Source: Albifimbria verrucaria (taxonomy: Eukaryota > Ascomycota > Sordariomycetes > Hypocreales > Stachybotryaceae). Taken from it: a stretch of DNA of 64,000 nt. Under the pieces are notes generated by a model that saw nothing but the letters and a program-made list of their open reading frames with translations, was not told the origin of the DNA and ran no database searches. The DNA is taken from positions 3,405,758 to 3,469,757 of the forward strand of contig JAHREC010000062.1 of the NCBI GenBank assembly GCA_020081605.1. Direction: 5' to 3'. A program made the translations under genes and the position numbers. Of the stretch, positions 32,458 through 43,800 are shown piece by piece; position 1 is the stretch's first letter; each line of letters opens with the position of its first letter.

Positions 32458-33575
32458 ATGCTGGCCATTAAGCTCCTATCGCTCGTCAGCCTGGCGGCTG
32501 CCAGCCCCATTGGCGACTTCATGAGCGCCTACCTGAACTCCACGATGGCTATGCAGGCAACCGGTATGAACCCATTGCTTCCTGTGTCTACCAGCTTTCA
32601 CTAACAGTGACTTATAGTCGGTGTCACCGTCGAGGACCTCAACCGATTCCGAGCCTACGCCGAGTGGTCTGCTGCCGCATACTGCAACTCCCAGTCCGCT
32701 GCTGGTACTAAGATTACCTGTGGCGGCTCATGCCCAACCCTTGAGGGCGATGCTGCTACCATTGCGAAGCCTCTGAAGTAAGCATTTACCATTCAATCGG
32801 CGCTCCATGATCGATTGACTTACACCGTGAATAGGGGAGGCCTCTCCGGCATTGCTGGTTTCGTCGGCGTCGACAATGCTCGTCAGGAAGTTGTCGTTTC
32901 CGTCCGCGGAAGCAACAACATCCTCAACTGGATTACCAACATCCAGTTCGGCCTGGAGGATTGCGACTTTGCTGCCAACTGCAAGGTCCACGACGGCTTC
33001 GCCAGTGCCTGGAATGAGATCTATGCCCAAGCAAAGACTGGTGTCACTGCCGCCCTCGCTGCCAACCCCGGCTACCGTGTCGTTATCACCGGCCACTCCC
33101 TCGGCGGCGCTGTCGCCACCATTGGTGCTGCTTACCTTCGCCGTGACGGCATTGCCTGCGACGCCTACACCTACGGCTCCCCGTCCTGGTAACGCCGAGT
33201 TCGTTGACTTCGTCACCCGCCAGGCCGGCGCCGAGTACCGTCTCACTCACACCGTCGACCCCGTCCCCGTCTGCCCCCGTCGTCTTCGGCTACCGCCACA
33301 CCACTCCCGAGTACTGGCTGTCCAACGGCGAGGCCACCAAGGTCGACTACCTCCCCGGCGAGATCAAGGTCTGCGAGGGCAACGCCAACACCCAGTGCAA
33401 CGGTGCCGGCCTCGTCCAGCTCGATATCCCCGCGCATCAGCACTACCTGCTTGCCATCTCTGACTGCGAGCTGGCCAAGCGCGAGGACGAACTCCCCATT
33501 GACGAGGAGGCTCTCCTGCAGCGCCTCGGCGCCTGGTCCGAGCAGGATCAGGCCCTCACCCAGCAGCGCGTGTAA
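32458..33575 (+). CDS. Secreted fungal lipase, class 3 (alpha/beta hydrolase)
   Basis: Extracellular triacylglycerol lipase or related esterase of the Rhizomucor-type class 3 family, about 330 residues. Seen: signal peptide (MLAIKLLSLVSLAAASPIGDF), introns at about 32564-32617 and 32779-32834, the oxyanion and pre-nucleophile region VVVSVRGSNNILNWI, nucleophile elbow GHSLGGAVATIGAAYLRR, catalytic Asp in HTVDPVPR, and probable catalytic His in AHQHYLL near the end. Three Cys pairs (CNSQ, CGGSC, CDFAANC) suggest disulfides. Breaks: one C missing at 33179-33182 (YGSP then GNAEFVDF) and two more at 33265-33268 and 33274-33278; with all three restored the frame runs on through VVFGYRHTTPEYWLSNG. 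The exact substrate cannot be told. Confidence 0.92.
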
Positions 33576-33978
33576 AAGAAGCTGCGCTTACGGAGACGGC
33601 TCATGATGAGGCATGATAAGGAGACTTGGGATGAAAGCAAGGCAAACGGCGTTGGTTGTGAAAATTTCTGACATATTTTACATGTTTATGGAGCATTGAT
33701 AGCGGGTTTGGGGTTCACTTGTCGCGGACTCGCATATTTCAGAGCCGCTTGAATATTTCTACAGCCTGGTGCTTCGATGTATCCAGCGCCTGTATAACTA
33801 TGATGTTTGTGCACTTTCCGGTTCTACTGTAATTGATCCCGGTGAAGTCCAAGTAAATTCCAAACAGCCCACATTGAGTAATACAAAGCAATGACCAAGT
33901 GACTCCGTCAAAATCCCTTTTCTAAAATAATACAAGCTAGGTGCATTAGCTCTGGCGCCGTCGCAGACAAAAATAGTC
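33576..33978. other. Convergent spacer between lipase and RAD7
   Basis: 403 bases between the lipase and RAD7 stops. No feature seen. Confidence 0.4.
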
Positions 33979-36061
33979 TCAGTCAGCACCCTCAGTCAGC
34001 ATGCCCTGTGCATTCGGAACTCCAACTAGAATAACCCGCGGGGCACTCTTACATCCCTTACTTTCATACATCCAAACACATTAATCTCCTTGATGTTAGG
34101 ACACGAGCGGAAAATGCAGCCCAAAATGAAGTCGGTGACCTCTTCGCAAAAACTGATTTCCAATTCTCGAAGTAGTGGATACTGCGCAGTCTCATTAAAG
34201 ACTTCTTCGAAAGCCTCACGTGAGATGTGTCGACACGCATGAATATTCAGATTCTGAAGAGCTTGACCTGAATGCGCCATCAACGCTTTGAATCCCTCGC
34301 TGCAAAGTCCAATGGATTCAGGGTTGTTACGCGGAATGGTAGAATCCATGTGTCGGCACTTTTGTAGGTCAATAAATGACAAAGGCGTATTCTCCCAATT
34401 GCTAAAGAGCTTGGCAAAGCCTGCATCCGTCATTTCTTCACTATCAGTGATGCGAAGCTTAGATAGATGCCGACACTGTGCGTGAATTGCTTCCAGGACG
34501 CTATCATCGGCCTTGGGAACAATCCTTAAAGACAAGGTCTCAAGGTTACGGCCAGCACCCGTAATAGCATGAACAAGAGCCTCAGGTGAGATGCTATGCA
34601 GCAGCTGCAACCCAAGGTGCTTGAGGGTCGTGATTTCAGCGATGGTCTTGACGCCGTCATCAGTGACTTTCTGGTTTCGATAGACCTTCAATTTGAGAAG
34701 CTTTGGGCAGTTCTTTTGGATGACCGCAATTGTTTCGTTTCCGAAGTGGTTATCAGTGCAGTACACTTGGACGCCCTTGAGCTCGGGGCCCTTGGCGACC
34801 AAAAATTCGTGCCACTTTTCCTCACTAAGAAGGTTGGCGCCATGGAGTGAAAAGCTTTCCAGCTTGATGTCGCGTGAAAGAAGATAATCCATGACATTGT
34901 CCTTGAACTGCACTGCGCACCGAAGTTTGAGCCGGCGGAGGTTGGGAGCAACCTGAAATATGCTAATAAGATCCTGTTCGCCCAAGTTGGCACCGTCGTA
35001 AATGTGAAGTGTTTCGGTATGCGGCTGCGCGAACAACGGAAGGGTTTCTGATCTTAGCAAGCGGCGTTTCGAGAAGAGACGGGCAATCTTGTCGATGAGG
35101 TGCTCGGGCAGGTCTCCTAAACTGTCAGCCATGTGGACATTTTTGGCCAATGTCTGCACACAAAGAGTTGCGAGGCTTTTGGCTCCAACATCGCCATCTA
35201 ATATCCGGCTTTGGGCAGCACGACGTGAGCCCACACCGCCAACTTGCTTTCGTGGTTTCTTTTTGGTTGTTGACCTTGCCGCTCCTTTGCTATCTCCCGC
35301 CCACAAGGGGCGCATAAGAGCCCACCGTTCGGTCCAGCAACAGAGTATGGTGTCACTGTAAATCTTTTGTCACAAATTTCGCAATTTTCCATTTGTCCGG
35401 GTAAGGGGCAAGCCGCTCCTCGAAGATGGCACGGGCAAGTTCCTCCTCGTCATCGTCGTCAGTCTTTCTCTTTCGCTTCTGGAAAGCCTTGCTGGCTTTT
35501 ATCTTTTCAATTGCCTTTTGCTCTTCTGCCTTCTTCTTCTTTGACTTGGCATCTGAGGCGGTAGCGGTAGCGTTTTGTTGGGTTGACCTTCGACGAGACG
35601 TGGTAGACTCAGCGACGATAGGTACAGACTCCTCTTCTCCAGTCTCAGTTCCACTTTGACCATTGGCTTGAGCGGCAGCTTGCTGGCGACGAAGATGGGC
35701 ATCATCGCGAATTTGCCTTGCAGAGATGTTGTGGCTCTATGGCTCTGTTAGCAATTGACGATGAGACTTAGGTTCCAAGTCTTACAGCAAGAAAGTCCGT
35801 CAGAGCCGATTGCCTAAGGAAGACGATGTTAGCGCAAACGAATCTTAGCAGTCGGGTAGGAAGACTCACGGGCCAGTGATATGTCGCACTGGTCTCGCTG
35901 GACGTGTTCCATTTCCGTTTCCATTTGCATTTGCATTTCCATTCGCATTCGCATTCTGCTCCTGGCCTTGTGCCTCAGGTTGGTTTGCGTTCTGAGCTCG
36001 CCGCGCCCTGGTGGTCGTGTTAGTGAGAATCCATCATGCTCGAAGCTAGCAATGCTCACAT
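33979..36061 (-). CDS. RAD7: DNA repair protein RAD7, LRR subunit of the RAD7-RAD16 complex
   Basis: Leucine-rich-repeat protein that works with RAD16 in global-genome nucleotide excision repair. Seen: low-complexity Asn/Ala/Gly N-terminus, QSALTDFLASHNISARQIRDD, a four-Cys cluster (NCEICDKRF then LLCAPCGRE) as in the RAD7 N-terminal zinc finger, then many LRR units (LETLSLRIVPKADDSVLE; LQNLNIHACRHISREAFEEV; LRELEISFCEEVTDFILG). The ATG is split by an intron: A36061 T36060 then G36007 (intron 36008-36059), giving MARRAQNANQPEAQ. Three breaks need one base each: in TTTT at 35385-35388, near 35284-35288, and at 34035-34037, the last opening a C-terminal ILVGVPNAQGMLTEGAD ending at 33979. Head to head with RAD16. 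Confidence 0.88.
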
Positions 36062-36237
36062 CTTGGCAATTATCGCTGGTAAAGACCTTAATCAGATTAC
36101 AGGATCCAGGATGCTGTATTTACGAAGACAACGACAAAAAACGCAATTCTATCCTTTGTCAGGGTGAAAAATGAAGTGAGCAGCCGGTGGCGACATTCAC
36201 AAAGCTCGACTGGCCAATTCAGGACCAATGGAAAGTG

Positions 36238-36255
36238 CCGGTACCGTACCTGAGT
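36238..36255. promoter_or_regulatory. Copy 1 of the GGTACC-containing motif
   Basis: First copy of an 18-19-base element that recurs at 36469-36487 with one extra base. The palindromic GGTACC core and direct TGAGT end are shared. Confidence 0.5.
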
Positions 36256-36468
36256 CGAGCTGTCGCGGAGCTAACGCGAAGTCATGTGACCTTAGCCCAC
36301 GCCCTTCGCCTCGATTGGCACTGTAGTGTTTCACAGTTAAGCCCCAGGAACGTTGGTGAGGCGTTCACGTCTACCGTGCATAGGCTTGACATCGACACTG
36401 TCACTTTAGGCATCCCTTGGACGCACGTGCATCCGTGTCAGGGGCTAACGCGAGCTGAAGCGGTTGTA

Positions 36469-36487
36469 CCGGTACCTGTACCTGAGT
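36469..36487. promoter_or_regulatory. Copy 2 of the GGTACC-containing motif
   Basis: Second copy of the element at 36238-36255, now following a GCTAACGCGA box rather than preceding it. Confidence 0.5.
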
Positions 36488-36873
36488 GGGAGGAACCGCC
36501 ACACTGTGAATTGGCTCGGTTCCTGGCAAGTTCAGATTCACTCGAGATGGAAAAAGTAAATGGGTGGCGACTTTCAACCTCCCTTCATTTCTTCCCGCTC
36601 TCCTTACCTGGGCCATTGCCTCTTGACCCGGCGGTTGATTCAATCCGAGGCTGCGTCCCTACATTCTTCGACTGCTTTATCTACGCCTGGCGCTCACTCC
36701 TTCAACAGCCGATGCCTACCTAATCACTTCGACACCCTCAATTGTGTAAGACGGCCGGTTTCTAGCCGCCTCATTCACCACTAGAGAGCGCAATTCATCT
36801 CGCACTCGTCTGCCACCAATCCTTTCATCACATCGAATCTCTGACCAGATTTACCGTCATCCCCTTTGTCAAT

Positions 36874-39800
36874 ATGCCTCGGGGCCGTCCATCAACTGGG
36901 AGCGCCCAGACAGCTGCGGGTGCCGGTAAGTAAAAGTCATTTTATGAGCCAAGCTCTCAGCATGAAATTAACTCTTCTCAGCAGCTGCCAGCTCTGCACC
37001 GCGGCCATCTCGCACCACCCGCTCATCGCTTGCAGGCAGGACTTCAGCAGCCCTAGACTCAGATTTACCGCAGCCATCGGATACGCTCAACTCTCAGGAA
37101 CCTGCCACAAAGCGGCTCAGAGGAAGGCCATCCCGAGCGTCTTTGTTGACAAACTCAAACGACGTCTCATTCTCCACTGATGACCTGGCTGAATCTTCTT
37201 CATCCCATCGGGTGAGCGCGCAAACTTCTTTTGTAGGAAGCGAGTCGGTTTCTTCCGCCCCTACTTCTCTCAGAGAGTCTTCCGAAGGCGAGTATACCAC
37301 GCCTGCAACAAGCAATGTGCCTACACCTGTTGCCGCAGACCAAGTTACTCTTGTTCATCCAAAGCCGCGGGCTATTCTTGAAGTACAACTTCCCGCAAGG
37401 TCGCAGACTCAAGATCAAGGAGAGCGAGCCTTGCGCCGGAGCATTTATGCAATGAACTCAACATCAACTCGTCGCGCTGAAGTCAAAGACTCGGATGATG
37501 ATGAGGATGAGTTTTCCGACACGTCCCCAGTGCAGTCACCGCACGCCGACTTCAAGCCGAGGAGTTTGCAGGACAAGTTGATGTTGGGTCATCCCTAATT
37601 GTACCAGTGCTTCGAGGCCGACAAGCTACTGCGAGAACCACCAAGGCTTCATCAAAGCGAGGTGCAACAGAAGCAACCGTTGCAGCAAGAGACAGCCGTC
37701 CAACAAAGAAATCTCGTGTTATACCCGACTCCGACGACCTCGATATGGACGATGAATTAGCCCAACCTTCAACACCTGAGGTTGAGCAGGACCCAGAGCC
37801 CAAGGAGTCAAAGTATCCCAGGCGCTCTCGCAGCTTCAATAAGCCTAACGTGAAGGAACAGGTGGATGAAGAATCCTCTGATGATGAACCGCTAGCTGCA
37901 GGACGGGCAAAGAACAAAAGATCAGCCGTCAAGCCACCTGTTCGTGCACCTAATGGCCGCTCTTCACGATCTTTGGGCCATCTTGCAGAGCTTGAAGATG
38001 GACTGCCGTTTGAAGTTGATGGAGAGTCTTCCGTCTTCGAATCCGAACTTTCTACTCTAGGCTCTGGGGTTTCTTCTGCAGTCACTAGTGAAGACGAAGG
38101 CCAGGCTACCTGAGCTTCCAGAATCACAGCCATTTCGAGAAACCGTCGTGCGTATCGACAACCAGGACAGAGCCGCGAAAAGAGAGAGCGAGAGCGACTT
38201 GAAAGCCACCACCCTGAGATCAAAACTATGTGGGATGACCTGGAGAAGATGCCCGTGCTCAAGGCTGGCAAGGCCCTTCAACCAGAGAAGATCTCTAGGC
38301 AACTCAAGCCGTTTCAGCTGGAGGGTCTTGCCTGGATGATCGCCATGGAAAAGTTAGAATGGAAGGGTGGACTTCTCGGTGATGAGATGGGATTGGGCAA
38401 GACCATACAGGCCGTCTCCCTCATCATGTCGGATTACCCAGCAAAACAGCCGACTTTGGTCCTTGTTCCACCTGTCGCGCTTATGCAATGGCAGTCAGAA
38501 ATCAAGTCTTACACCGATGGCACACTCAAAACCTTCGTTTTCCATGGCACTAACCAGAAAGCAAAGGGGATTACTGTGAAAGAGCTGAAGAAGTACGATG
38601 TTATCATGATGTCGTACAACAGTCTCGAATCCATGTATCGAAAGCAGGAGAAAGGGTTCAAGAGGAAGAACGGCATACACTTGGAGTCAAGTGTTATTCA
38701 CGATATTCATTTCCATCGCATTATCCTGGATGAAGCACATTGCATCAAGACCAGAACCACCATGACAGCAAAGGCCTGCTTTGCGCTGAAGACGAATTAC
38801 CGATGGTGCCTTACTGGTACCCCTTTGCAAAATCGAATTGGAGAGTTCTTCTCTTTGATCCGCTTTTTGAACATGCGACCGTTCGCGTCGTATCTCTGCA
38901 AGCAATGCCCTTGCTCATCTCTGGAGTGGACTATGAATGCCGACAGTCGCTGTACGCATTGCGAACATGCTGGAATGCAACATGTTTCTGTGTTCAACCA
39001 AGAGCTGCTAAATCCTATTCAGAAGTTTGGTAATCGCGGCCTTGGACGCGAAGCTTTCGAAAGCTTCGCCTCATGACGGATCGTATCATGTTGCGCCGCT
39101 TGAAGAAGGATCATACCAACTCGATGGAACTTCCAGTCAAGGAGATTTATGTCGACCGTCAATTCTTCGGCGAAGAAGAGAATGACTTTGCCAACAGTAT
39201 CATGACGAACGGTCAAAGGAAGTTTGACACCTACGTCGCTCAAGGTGTTCTGCTAAACAACTACGCCAACATTTTCGGTTTGATCATGCAAATGCGACAA
39301 GTTGCAGATCATCCAGATCTGATCTTGAAGAAGAATGCTGAGGGTGGTCAGAACGTTCTAGTTTGCTGTATCTGCGATGAGCCAGCCGAGGATGCAGTAC
39401 GAAGCCGCTGCAAGCATGATTTTTGCAGGGCATGTGTTGCAAGCTACGTTCGCTCAACGGATGAGCCTGATTGCCCACGATGTCACATTCCGTTGTCAAT
39501 TGATTTGGAACAACCAGAGATTGAACAGGATGAGACTCTTGTCAAGAAATCCTCCATCATCAACCGAATCAAGATGGAGAACTGGACATCCTCTTCCAAG
39601 ATCGAGCTGCTTGTACACGAGCTGCACAAGCTCCGTTCAGACAACGCCAGTCACAAGTCAATTATCTTCTCGCAGTTTACGACGATGCTGCAGTTGATTG
39701 AATGGCGTCTGCGACGAGCTGGTATCACGACAGTTATGCTTGACGGCAGCATGACCCCAGCTCAGCGCCAAGCCTCGATCGAGCATTTCATGAACAATGT

Positions 39801-40168
39801 TGACGTAGAGTGCTTCCTTGTATCGCTCAAGGCGGGAGGTGTGGCTCTCAATCTCACCGAGGCATCAAGAGTTTTCATTGTCGACCCGTGAGTACCTTCC
39901 ACTAAGCAAATATTTGTTACATACTTACTGATTTCCTAGATGGTGGAACCCAGCTGCAGAGTGGCAGTCTGCCGACCGTTGCCATCGTATCGGACAAACT
40001 CGGCCTTGCACCATCACACGACTTTGCATTGAAGACTCGGTGGAAAGTCGAATGGTACTCATTCAAGAAAAGAAAACGAACATGATTCACTCCACTGTTA
40101 ATGCAGACGACAAAGCAATGGATTCTCTGAGCCCTGAGGATATGCAGTTCTTATTCCGTGGTTCTTGA
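36874..40168 (+). CDS. RAD16: DNA repair protein RAD16, SNF2-type ATPase with RING finger
   Basis: SNF2-family ATPase with a RING domain that pairs with RAD7 to find lesions in non-transcribed chromatin; about 1,060 residues. Seen: disordered basic and acidic N-terminal 400 residues, then the helicase start ([12 protein letters not shown]), motif [12 protein letters not shown], motif II DEAHCIK, C-terminal lobe motif V ([15 protein letters not shown]) and motif [13 protein letters not shown]3HC4 RING ([12 protein letters not shown], then [10 protein letters not shown], then CPRC) sits between the lobes, as in RAD16. Introns fit 36926-36984 and about 39889-39938. Breaks: one base near 37581, one at 39060-39062. 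An in-frame TGA at 38111-38113 falls in the variable linker with the same frame open on both sides. Divergent from RAD7. Confidence 0.93.
38111..38113 (+). other. In-frame TGA inside RAD16 linker
   Basis: The frame before and after this TGA is the same and continues into the SNF2 domain. It could be a sequence error (two compensating indels or one substitution) or a true nonsense codon. A missing intron is less likely because no GT-AG pair frames it. Confidence 0.5.
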
Positions 40169-40859
40169 GAGATTAGTGATTACGACTCTGTTGTGGGCAT
40201 ATGCTCAACAATGTTCGTGGCAAGCTACTATAGTATTTTCATCTACTCTTCTTGGGAGGGTTATCTGGGCGCTTGTACACTATCACGAGAATGTGCTTCC
40301 GGTTACGCGGCCTGTAATAGGTTCATAGGTGCTAAGGAGTATTGGTGAGGTGGTTCATAATTGTAGATGTCAGACTACTGAAATTGCCACAAATTGCGCT
40401 TGCTGTAAAAGGAACATTATTTATCTTATTATCGTCTCTTTTCTCCCTCTTTCTTATTGTTTGTTAGCTCAAACGCAAATGATGTAACAAAACACAGTTC
40501 CTGCTTCACAGGAGTCGACAAAGCTCTCCAGTCCTCACAACTTTTTTATTCTATGAATCTGTCGTCGGCTTACTCAGGTTTCAGCATGATACAAAGTTAA
40601 GATGGCGAGACTAAAGCCATGGGCATCTGGTCGTGTTAAGGCCACGTCAGTCTGTTCGTTCGCGGAGGAAACCTTGAACGGGCGACTCATTGTAGAAGTA
40701 ATACTCTTCAAGCTGAAGGAACCTACTCACGGCAAAAGACAAGGGCATGCATCCCTACTCTTTGTGAATATAATCTTTAAAATCTATGATTGTCACAGCC
40801 AGGTCAGACTGACTCTTGCCCCTCTATGCCAAAGCAATTCCACCCCTTCCAAGAGACAT
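40169..40859. other. Convergent spacer between RAD16 and the NLR gene
   Basis: 691 bases between stops; a plus-strand frame at 40602-40994 overlaps the NLR end and has no recognised motif. Nothing else seen. Confidence 0.4.
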
Positions 40860-43800
40860 TTAGTAGCCTATACGTTTACACTGACCCTGACTCTCTATCT
40901 CTGCATAAAACCCCGAGGCCTCAAGATGCGTTGGGCTCACTTTGCATATCCACACCCTTCCAGTTTCAACCCCAATGCCAATAATGCTCTCTGACACCAC
41001 TGAGCGGAACGGCCGGTATTCCGAGGGTAGCCACACCAATTTCTCTGAGTTATACGTTATCCATGCCCCATCTGAGCTTAAAGCTAGACCTCGATACTGA
41101 GGATTTTGAGGTTTTGAAATAACTGACGGTGTAATCAACCCTGATGGAGCGCTGACGTCGATAGTACCAATATCAGTGTGAAGGTATGAGTCAGTAATAT
41201 CAAACGAGATGCCGTAGAGTCTCTTGCCAATACTGAGCGTCTGCATGCACTCGCCGCTGTTTACATTCCAGATATTTACCTTCAGGTCGCGGAGGCCCGA
41301 CGCGAGCCAGGCCGAGTCATGGGAGAAGGCCAACGAGGAGACGTAGATGCCAGAGTTAAGTGTCTGCAAGCATTTACCGCTCCTCATATCCCAGATTTTT
41401 ACCATTCCATCGTGCGATCCTGATGCAAGCCAGGCAGAGTCATCAGACAAGGCTACCGTGTTGATCCACTCATTATGGCCTACAAGTGTCTGAAGGCATT
41501 GGCTGTTATTCATATCCCAAACCTTGACCGTTTTATCGTGGGAGCCTGATATGAGCAGGCTTGAGTCGTTAGAGAAGGTCGCTGAAGAAACCCAATCGCT
41601 ATGGCCCTTAAGTATCTGTAGGCATATGCCGCTATTTATATCCCAGATCCTAACTATCATATCCCGTGATGTCGATGCAAGCCAGGCTGAATTATAGGAG
41701 AAGACTACTGACCATACTAAGTCGCTATGGCCCTTGAGTGTCTGTATGCATTCGCCACTGCTTATGTCCCAGATCTTAATAGTCTTATCCCTCGATGCCG
41801 ATGCAAGCCAGGCCGACCCGTAGGAGATAGCCACCGAATATATATAACTGTCATGGCCCTTGTTGGGACTCAAATCACGAGAGAAAGCCACTATTCCGTT
41901 ATGGCCCTCAAGCATCTGCGGGCACTCGCCACTACTTACATCCCAAATCTTAACTGTATTATCGCTAGAGCCTGATGCGAGCAGAACTGAATCATGGGAA
42001 AAGGCTACTGAGTAGACCAAACCGCTATGGCCCTTAAGTGTCTGTAGGTACTTGCCGCTATTTGTATCCCAGATCTTAACTGTAGTATCGTATGACCCTG
42101 ATGCGAGTCGGGTTGAGTTATAGGCAAAGGCTACTGAGTGGACTAAGTGTGTATGGCCTCCAAGCGTATATAGGCACTTGCCACTGCTCATATCCCATAT
42201 CTTAACTGTCTTATCTTCCGATGCTGAGGCAAGCTGGGTAGAGTTGTAGGAGAAGGCCACCGAGTCAATCCAACCATCATGGCCTACAAGCGTCTGCAGA
42301 CACTCATTACTATTCATATCCCAAATCTTGATTGTCTTATCCCATGATGCCGACGCGAGCCAGTTTGAGTTATAGGAAAAGGCTACTGAGCTGACCCAGG
42401 CGCTATGGCCCTTTAGTATCTGCAGGCACTCACCGCTGCTCGCATCCCAGATCCTAACCGTCTCATCGTGGTTCGCCGTCGACGCAAGCCGGGTTGAGGC
42501 CAGCGAGAAGGCTACTGAGTTAACCGGATCGCTATGCCCCTTAAGCGTCTGCAGGCACTCACCACTCCTAACGTCCCAAATCTTAACCGTCTGATCCTGC
42601 GATGCCGATGCAAGCCAGGCAGAATCGTAAGAGAAAGCTACCGAGTTAACCGGATCGCTATGCCCCTTAAGCGTCTGTAAGCACTTGCTACTGCTCACGT
42701 CCCAGACCTTAACCGTGTTGTCCAACGACGCCGACGCGAGCCGGGCCGAGTCGTGGGAGAAGGCCACCGAGTAGACCGCCTGACCGCCATGGCCCTCCAG
42801 TGTCTGTAGACACGCACTCCATTTATCTCCTGTAGCTGGCTTTATCGTGATCCATTTCGGCTCCTCCTCCTTGAAAAGACGTCGCACGATGCTGCCGACT
42901 GGACTGAATAGAAGTGCAGATGCATAGGTCTGGAGAGGGATGCTCTCTATTGCCCACTTGTGATACATAATGAATCGGCGGGCATCCCGAACTAGTTCGA
43001 TTAACGCGGAAGACTCTGCTCTTCCCTAGTTTCTGTCAGCATATGGATCTACGTAGATGGCATCATTGTTCTAAGGACTACCTGGACTAAAGCCTCAAGT
43101 TTCGCCATTGCGACAACCCCTTCTGACGTGCTCTTGCAGAGGCTCAGCGCTTCTAGCCAATAGAGGTATTTATTTCTTAAAAGCTGTCAACAGCACCTTT
43201 ATCCTGCAGATCACCCCTACAATCCGTATAGGAGTTGGGATTCCAATCGCAAAGGTGATCGATCCAATAGATGCATGAATAACGTGACGCTGCTAATGGA
43301 TCTGGATCTGGCGGCACCACTTGCTCAGCAGGATACCCTAGCGCACAAAGGTTATACATGTCTCGTCGGAGAGTTTTAGCCATAACTTCAAGCGACCTTG
43401 CGAAGATTGCAAAATGGACCTCCTCTGTTCCAGATGGGAAAATCTTTCTAGAGGCTTTGGTACATAGAAAGTCTTTGGCGGATTGATGCACGAAGTATAC
43501 CGCACCACGTCGAATCGTGAGGAACGAACCGCAAAGTCCAATGATCTGTCGAATGGAGTCAAGGTCATCGGCTACATCTGACAGCTCTTTGCTAATAGCT
43601 GTCAACTCGTCAATTGTAAAGGGTCGGTATGCAACGGCGATCAAGGCTAGGATGCCCTTGCAGAGGTCAGCATCGTCCGAGCCGCATATATGCTGCATCA
43701 TCCGGTCATACAGAGCGTCGAGTCCAGGTGGAAATGCCTCTAGCTTCGCGAGCACCTTCCACCGTGGTATGTCGCTGAGATTTTGACAAACTAAAGCCGC

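Larger units (their letters stand above)
36062..36873. promoter_or_regulatory. RAD7-RAD16 divergent promoter with duplicated motifs
   Basis: 812 bases between the two divergent starts. Two motifs each occur twice, 174-232 bases apart: CCGGTACC-GTACCTGAGT at 36238-36255 and CCGGTACC-TGTACCTGAGT at 36469-36487, and GCTAACGCGA at 36270-36279 and 36444-36453. ACGCGA resembles the ACGCGN core bound by MBF-type cell-cycle factors; that link is inference. The long plus-strand frame across this region (36187-36723) is not called. Confidence 0.5.

Noticed and set aside
36187..36723. 178-codon plus-strand frame inside the RAD7-RAD16 promoter
   Set aside because: It starts at GTG, has no recognised motif, and lies where both promoters must be.
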